Assembly: GCA_030145965.1 (NCBI GenBank)
Contig: JASKZT010000236.1
Span: 1-7,890 of the forward strand
Direction of reading: 5' to 3'
DNA length: 7,890 nt
From: Ornithinimicrobium sp.
GTDB taxonomy: Bacteria; Actinomycetota; Actinomycetes; Actinomycetales; Dermatophilaceae
Under the pieces are notes generated by a model that saw only the letters and a list, made by a program, of their open reading frames with translations, did not search any database and was not told the DNA's origin. Of this stretch, positions 5,482 to 7,890 are shown piece after piece (within the stretch, counting starts at the first letter, position 1; the number at the start of each line of letters is the position of its first letter). The position numbers were made by a program, and so were the translations under genes.

Positions 5482-5875
5482 GCACGTCGACGAGGTCGAC
5501 GACGAAGATCAGGGTCTCCCCACCCTTGATCGCGCCGCCGGCGCCGCGGTCGCCGTAGCCCAGGTGCGGCGGGATGGTGATCTTGCGGCGTCCGCCGACC
5601 TTCATCCCGAGCAGGCCCTGGTCCCAGCCCTGGATGACCTGACCGACACCGACCTGGAAGGTCAGCGGCTCGCCACGGTTCCAGGACGCGTCGAACTCCT
5701 CGCCGGTGGACCAGGCCACGCCGACGTAGTGGGCGGAGATGGTGCGCCCAGCGCTGGCCTCCTCGCCGGAGCCGACCTCGACGTCCTCGACCACGAGCTC
5801 GCCGGGGGGCGTGTCGCCGGGGAAGTCGATCTCGGGCTTGGCCTTCCTGACCTCGCCGAAGGGGCTGTCCGTCAT
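5477..5875 (-). CDS. FKBP-type peptidyl-prolyl cis-trans isomerase, cytoplasmic
   Basis: It catalyses cis-trans isomerisation of Xaa-Pro bonds during protein folding. The 132-residue product is a single FKBP domain (about 26-132) behind a short polar N-terminus, with no signal peptide. Active-site residues of the FKBP12 type are present: Y50 (AHYVG), F61-D62 (EEFDAS), F73, V80-I81 and W84 in GQVIQGW, Y107 (LGYGDRG) and F124 near the end. The ATG is supported by AGGAGG five bases upstream (5881-5886). It starts 27 bases after the stop of the FKBP lipoprotein gene and is probably cotranscribed with it. The two share clear sequence similarity (RGEP, GVGQVI-GW, GETL-FVVD) and are likely products of an old duplication. 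FKBP genes following pafA are a familiar actinobacterial arrangement; no functional link to pupylation is established as far as I know. Confidence 0.95.
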   Translation of the reverse strand: MTDSPFGEVRKAKPEIDFPGDTPPGELVVEDVEVGSGEEASAGRTISAHYVGVAWSTGEEFDASWNRGEPLTFQVGVGQVIQGWDQGLLGMKVGGRRKITIPPHLGYGDRGAGGAIKGGETLIFVVDLVDVR

Positions 5876-5880
5876 GCGTT

Positions 5881-5886
5881 CCTCCT
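5881..5886 (-). promoter_or_regulatory. Ribosome-binding site AGGAGG of the FKBP gene
   Basis: AGGAGG on the minus strand lies five bases before the ATG at 5875, inside the 27-base gap after the lipoprotein gene. It settles the start codon. Confidence 0.75.
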
Positions 5887-5902
5887 GTGTGGGTGTGGTG
5901 GC

Positions 5903-6964
5903 TCAGTAGGCGCCGAGGATGTCGACGACGAAGACCAGGGTCTCACCGGCGAGCTCGTGCGCGGGGGGCTGCGTGGCGGTCGCGGTGGCGCCGTCGGTGT
6001 CCTCCGGGGCCTCCGGCGCCTCGCCGTAGGCCAGCTCGGCCGGGATGACGAGGAGCACGCGGGAGCCGACGGTCTGCCCGACGAGGCCCTCGTCCCAGCC
6101 GGGGATGACCTGGCCGACGCCGATGGGGAACTCGGTGGGCTCGCCGCGCTGGTAGGACTCGTCGAAGATCTCGCCGTCGGAGAACGTCACGCCGGTGTAG
6201 TGGACCTTGACGGTCTGGCCGGCCTGGACCTCCGCGCCCTCGCCCCGGATGAGCGGCTGGACGACCAGGTCGGTCGGCTCCTCGGCGTCCTCGGGGATGG
6301 TGATGGTCGCGGGCGACTGGCCGTCGGCCTCGACCTCGGGCAGGCCCTCCTCGGGCTCCACGGCCTCGCCGGTGGCCTCGGTCAGCGGCGCGGCGGAGGA
6401 GACGATCTCCATGTAGAAGACGAGCGAGTCCTGCGGGCCGACGCCCAGCTGCTGGTTGCCGCTCGGGCCGAAGCCGGCCTCGGCCGGGATCGCCATGAGC
6501 AGCGTCTCGCCGGCCGAGCGCCCGGGCAGCTCCTCGAGGAAGGCCGGGAAGAGCATCTCGTTGCCCAGGTCGATGGTGACCGTCTCGTCGGACTCGAAGG
6601 TGGAGGCGAACGGCTCGCCCGTGGCGCCGTTGAGCGCCACGTAGCGGGCCTGCACCTCGTGGTCGGCCCCGACCTCGTCGCCGTCGCCCTCCTCGACCGT
6701 CTCGACCTCGGTCGCGCCGACGACGAAGGGCAGGTCGCTCTCGGCGAAGGCGCCGCCGTCGCGCTGGATGACGGGGGTGTCGCCGCTGGCGTCGACCGAG
6801 AGCTCGGACAGGTCGCCCGTCGGAGCCATCGACGTCGCGGCCGCGTCGTCGGTCGTGGCGCTCTGGTCGGCGCCGTCGCCGTTGCCACCGTCGGTGCTGC
6901 ACGCGGACAGGAGCAGGAGCGGGGCGGCGGCCAGGGCGGCCAGCCGAAGTCGGGGAGAACGCAC
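5903..6964 (-). CDS. Lipoprotein with two FKBP-like domains, first one degenerate
   Basis: A predicted surface-anchored prolyl isomerase. From the GTG at 6964 the product has 353 residues: a lipoprotein signal MRSPRLRLAALAAAPLLLL, lipobox L19-S20-A21-C22, then an Asp/Gly/Thr-rich tether (23-55). Residues 60-190 resemble an FKBP domain (RYVALNGATGEPF, LVFYMEI) but lack key positions. After an acidic linker (195-232), residues 235-353 form a canonical FKBP domain: Y256, F267-D268, F279, V286-I287, W290, Y313 and F345. A Pro/Ala/Thr/Glu-rich insert of about 20 residues (314-338) enlarges the loop after LAYG. I prefer GTG over the in-frame ATG at 7042 because TCCTTT (AAAGGA on the minus strand) lies six bases upstream and a normal signal peptide begins there. 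It lies 117 bases after pafA and 27 before the cytoplasmic FKBP gene. The exported site of action suggests help in folding secreted proteins. Confidence 0.9.
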   Translation of the reverse strand: MRSPRLRLAALAAAPLLLLSACSTDGGNGDGADQSATTDDAAATSMAPTGDLSELSVDASGDTPVIQRDGGAFAESDLPFVVGATEVETVEEGDGDEVGADHEVQARYVALNGATGEPFASTFESDETVTIDLGNEMLFPAFLEELPGRSAGETLLMAIPAEAGFGPSGNQQLGVGPQDSLVFYMEIVSSAAPLTEATGEAVEPEEGLPEVEADGQSPATITIPEDAEEPTDLVVQPLIRGEGAEVQAGQTVKVHYTGVTFSDGEIFDESYQRGEPTEFPIGVGQVIPGWDEGLVGQTVGSRVLLVIPAELAYGEAPEAPEDTDGATATATQPPAHELAGETLVFVVDILGAY

Positions 6965-6970
6965 GCGCGG

Positions 6971-6976
6971 TCCTTT
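6971..6976 (-). promoter_or_regulatory. Ribosome-binding site AAAGGA deciding the GTG start of the FKBP lipoprotein
   Basis: AAAGGA on the minus strand lies six bases before the GTG at 6964. The upstream in-frame ATG at 7042 would place 26 extra polar residues before the signal peptide. Confidence 0.65.
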
Positions 6977-7001
6977 ACGTCGGGAGGAGGTCGGTGGGCG
7001 G

Positions 7002-7021
7002 GACGCCGCGGGGGCGGCGTC
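7002..7021 (-). terminator. 8-bp GC hairpin between pafA and the FKBP lipoprotein gene
   Basis: GACGCCGC (7002-7009) and GCGGCGTC (7014-7021) are exact inverted repeats with a GGGG loop on the plus strand. It lies about 60 bases after the pafA stop and about 37 before the lipoprotein start. With no T tract it may be a weak terminator for pafA, a leader hairpin of the downstream gene, or chance in GC-rich DNA. Confidence 0.35.
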
Positions 7022-7031
7022 GACCGGGGAC

Positions 7032-7037
7032 AGCGTA
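7032..7037 (-). promoter_or_regulatory. Possible -10 element TACGCT for the FKBP gene pair
   Basis: TACGCT on the minus strand is the same hexamer used before the DUF3866 gene. Transcription would start near 7025 and give a leader of about 60 bases that includes the 7002-7021 hairpin. No -35 is recognisable, so this is weak. Confidence 0.2.
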
Positions 7038-7081
7038 ACCACCCCTGCCTGGGCGCCCGGTGGGAGCCGCCCCTGAGGAGC

Positions 7082-7890
7082 TCAGCCGCCGGCACCGCCA
7101 CGGATGTGCTCGATGAGGGCGTCGACGCGGGCGTCGACGCTGGCGAACGGGTCCTTGCAGACGACGGTGCGCTGGGCCGAGTCGTCCAGCTTGAGGTGGA
7201 CCCAGTCGACGGTGAAGTCGCGGCGGTGCTCCTGCGCGGCGCGCACGAAGTCGCCCCGCAGCCGGGCGCGGGTCTGCGGCGGCTCGTGCATCGCACGGGC
7301 CACGCGCGCGTCGTCGACGAGGGTGCGCGCCGCGCCCGAGCGCTGCAGGATCGGGACGATGCCGCGGGTGGGGTGGACGTCGTGCCAGGCGAGGTCCAGC
7401 TGCTGGAGGCGCTCGTCGTGCGGCGCGAGGCCGTGCCGGGCGGCGTAGGAGTCGAGCAGCTTCTTCTTCATCACCCACTCGACCTCGGTGTCGACCAGCG
7501 AAAGGTCGTCGGTCTCCACCGCGTGCAGCGTGCGCTCCCACAGCTCCAGCACCTCGCGGTAGGGGCTGCGGGCGGCGAGGCCGGCCCGCTCGGCGTGCCG
7601 CGCGGCGAGCTCGAGGAGCGTGCGCTGCAGACCCAGGGCCGTGACGGTGCCGCCGCGCGCGAGGGGGACGGCGCGGCGGCCGGTGGGGTCGCGGGCGATG
7701 TCGCGGATGGCCTGGACGGGGTTGGCCAGGGCGAGGTCGGGCACGACGGTGCCCGCCTCGAGCATGCGCAGGACGAGGTCGGTGGTGCCGACGCGCAGGA
7801 GCGTCGTCGTCTGGCTCATCGTCGAGTCGCCGACGATGACGTGCAGGCGGCGGTAGCGCTCGGGGTCGGCGTGCGGCTCGTCGCGGGTGT
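7082..7890 (-). CDS. pafA: Pup--protein ligase PafA, C-terminal part (start outside window)
   Basis: PafA uses ATP to join the C-terminal glutamate of Pup to lysines of target proteins, marking them for the actinobacterial proteasome. The frame is open to the window edge. The visible 268 residues correspond to the C-terminal portion of a protein usually about 450-480 long, so roughly 180-210 residues, including the N-terminal catalytic aspartate, are missing. Recognisable blocks are TRDEPHAD and RYRRLHVIVGDSTMSQTT at the window edge, DPTGRRAVPLARGG, DTEVEWVMKKKLL, QLDLAWHDVHPTRGI, the basic stretch RARLRGDF, and RDFTVDWVHLKLDDSAQRTV followed by CKDPF near the end. These match PafA rather than the related depupylase Dop. 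The protein ends in a Gly-rich tail, GGAGG. The proteasome, pup and dop genes would be expected to the right of the window. An ATG at 7819 is internal to the conserved region and is not the true start. Confidence 0.95.
   Translation of the reverse strand, partial: TRDEPHADPERYRRLHVIVGDSTMSQTTTLLRVGTTDLVLRMLEAGTVVPDLALANPVQAIRDIARDPTGRRAVPLARGGTVTALGLQRTLLELAARHAERAGLAARSPYREVLELWERTLHAVETDDLSLVDTEVEWVMKKKLLDSYAARHGLAPHDERLQQLDLAWHDVHPTRGIVPILQRSGAARTLVDDARVARAMHEPPQTRARLRGDFVRAAQEHRRDFTVDWVHLKLDDSAQRTVVCKDPFASVDARVDALIEHIRGGAGG

Noticed and set aside
3316..5529. Long plus-strand frame overlapping the DUF3866 and glsA genes in another phase
   Set aside because: Arg/Gly/Ala-rich shadow translation; the overlapping frame carries clear DUF3866 and glutaminase motifs.
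6965..7042. Longer N-terminus for the FKBP lipoprotein starting at ATG 7042, containing SRRKGPR that resembles a twin-arginine signal
   Set aside because: The residues after RR (K-G-P) do not fit the Tat consensus, and the GTG at 6964 has a ribosome-binding site and begins a normal lipoprotein signal.
7117..7141. Tandem repeat of GGCGTCGACGC inside pafA
   Set aside because: It encodes VDARVDA in the conserved PafA C-terminus and reflects codon bias, not a functional repeat.
1..7890. Search for mobile elements, CRISPR repeats, tRNA or rRNA genes
   Set aside because: No transposase, integrase, regularly spaced repeats or RNA gene signatures are visible; genes are tightly packed and mostly in conserved order.

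Overview
The window is very GC-rich chromosomal DNA from an actinobacterium (Actinomycetota). Codons end almost always in G or C, pafA/pafB/pafC/tatA/tatC follow the order familiar from Mycobacterium and other actinobacteria, and several starts look leaderless. Protein style and the recurrent word GGTATGCC make me lean towards Micrococcales, perhaps an Intrasporangiaceae/Ornithinimicrobiaceae relative. That placement is inference only. Nothing mobile, no CRISPR array, and no tRNA or rRNA gene was seen.

Layout from right to left on the minus strand. The right edge holds the C-terminal 268 residues of PafA, the Pup ligase; its start lies outside the window. It is followed by an FKBP-type lipoprotein with two FKBP-like domains (one degenerate) and a small cytoplasmic-type FKBP. 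A two-gene cassette on the plus strand comes next: a DUF3866-family protein, then a GlsA-type glutaminase. It converges on the FKBP gene at 5450-5476 and diverges from pafB at 3293-3382. The minus strand then resumes with pafB and pafC (overlapping ATGA), tatA and tatC. Only 59 bases follow tatC, and they hold a strong stem-loop.

Functionally the window joins four themes. PafA attaches Pup to proteins marked for the proteasome. PafB/PafC are WYL-domain regulators known in mycobacteria as one heteromeric activator of the LexA-independent DNA-damage response. TatA and TatC form the core of the twin-arginine translocase; no tatB is present here. Two FKBP prolyl isomerases, one membrane-anchored outside the cell, sit behind pafA. 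The DUF3866-glutaminase pair is the accessory element: it separates the pafA arm from the pafBC-tatAC arm, so pafBC needs its own promoter, and a divergent pair of leaderless promoter candidates is visible.

Most of the window is ordinary conserved actinobacterial sequence. The points most worth checking are a 10-base word occurring three times (two coding, one noncoding), loss of the conserved TM4 glutamate in TatC, the degenerate first FKBP domain of the lipoprotein, and the antiparallel DUF3866-glsA cassette. I found no clear evidence of an undescribed defence or mobile system.
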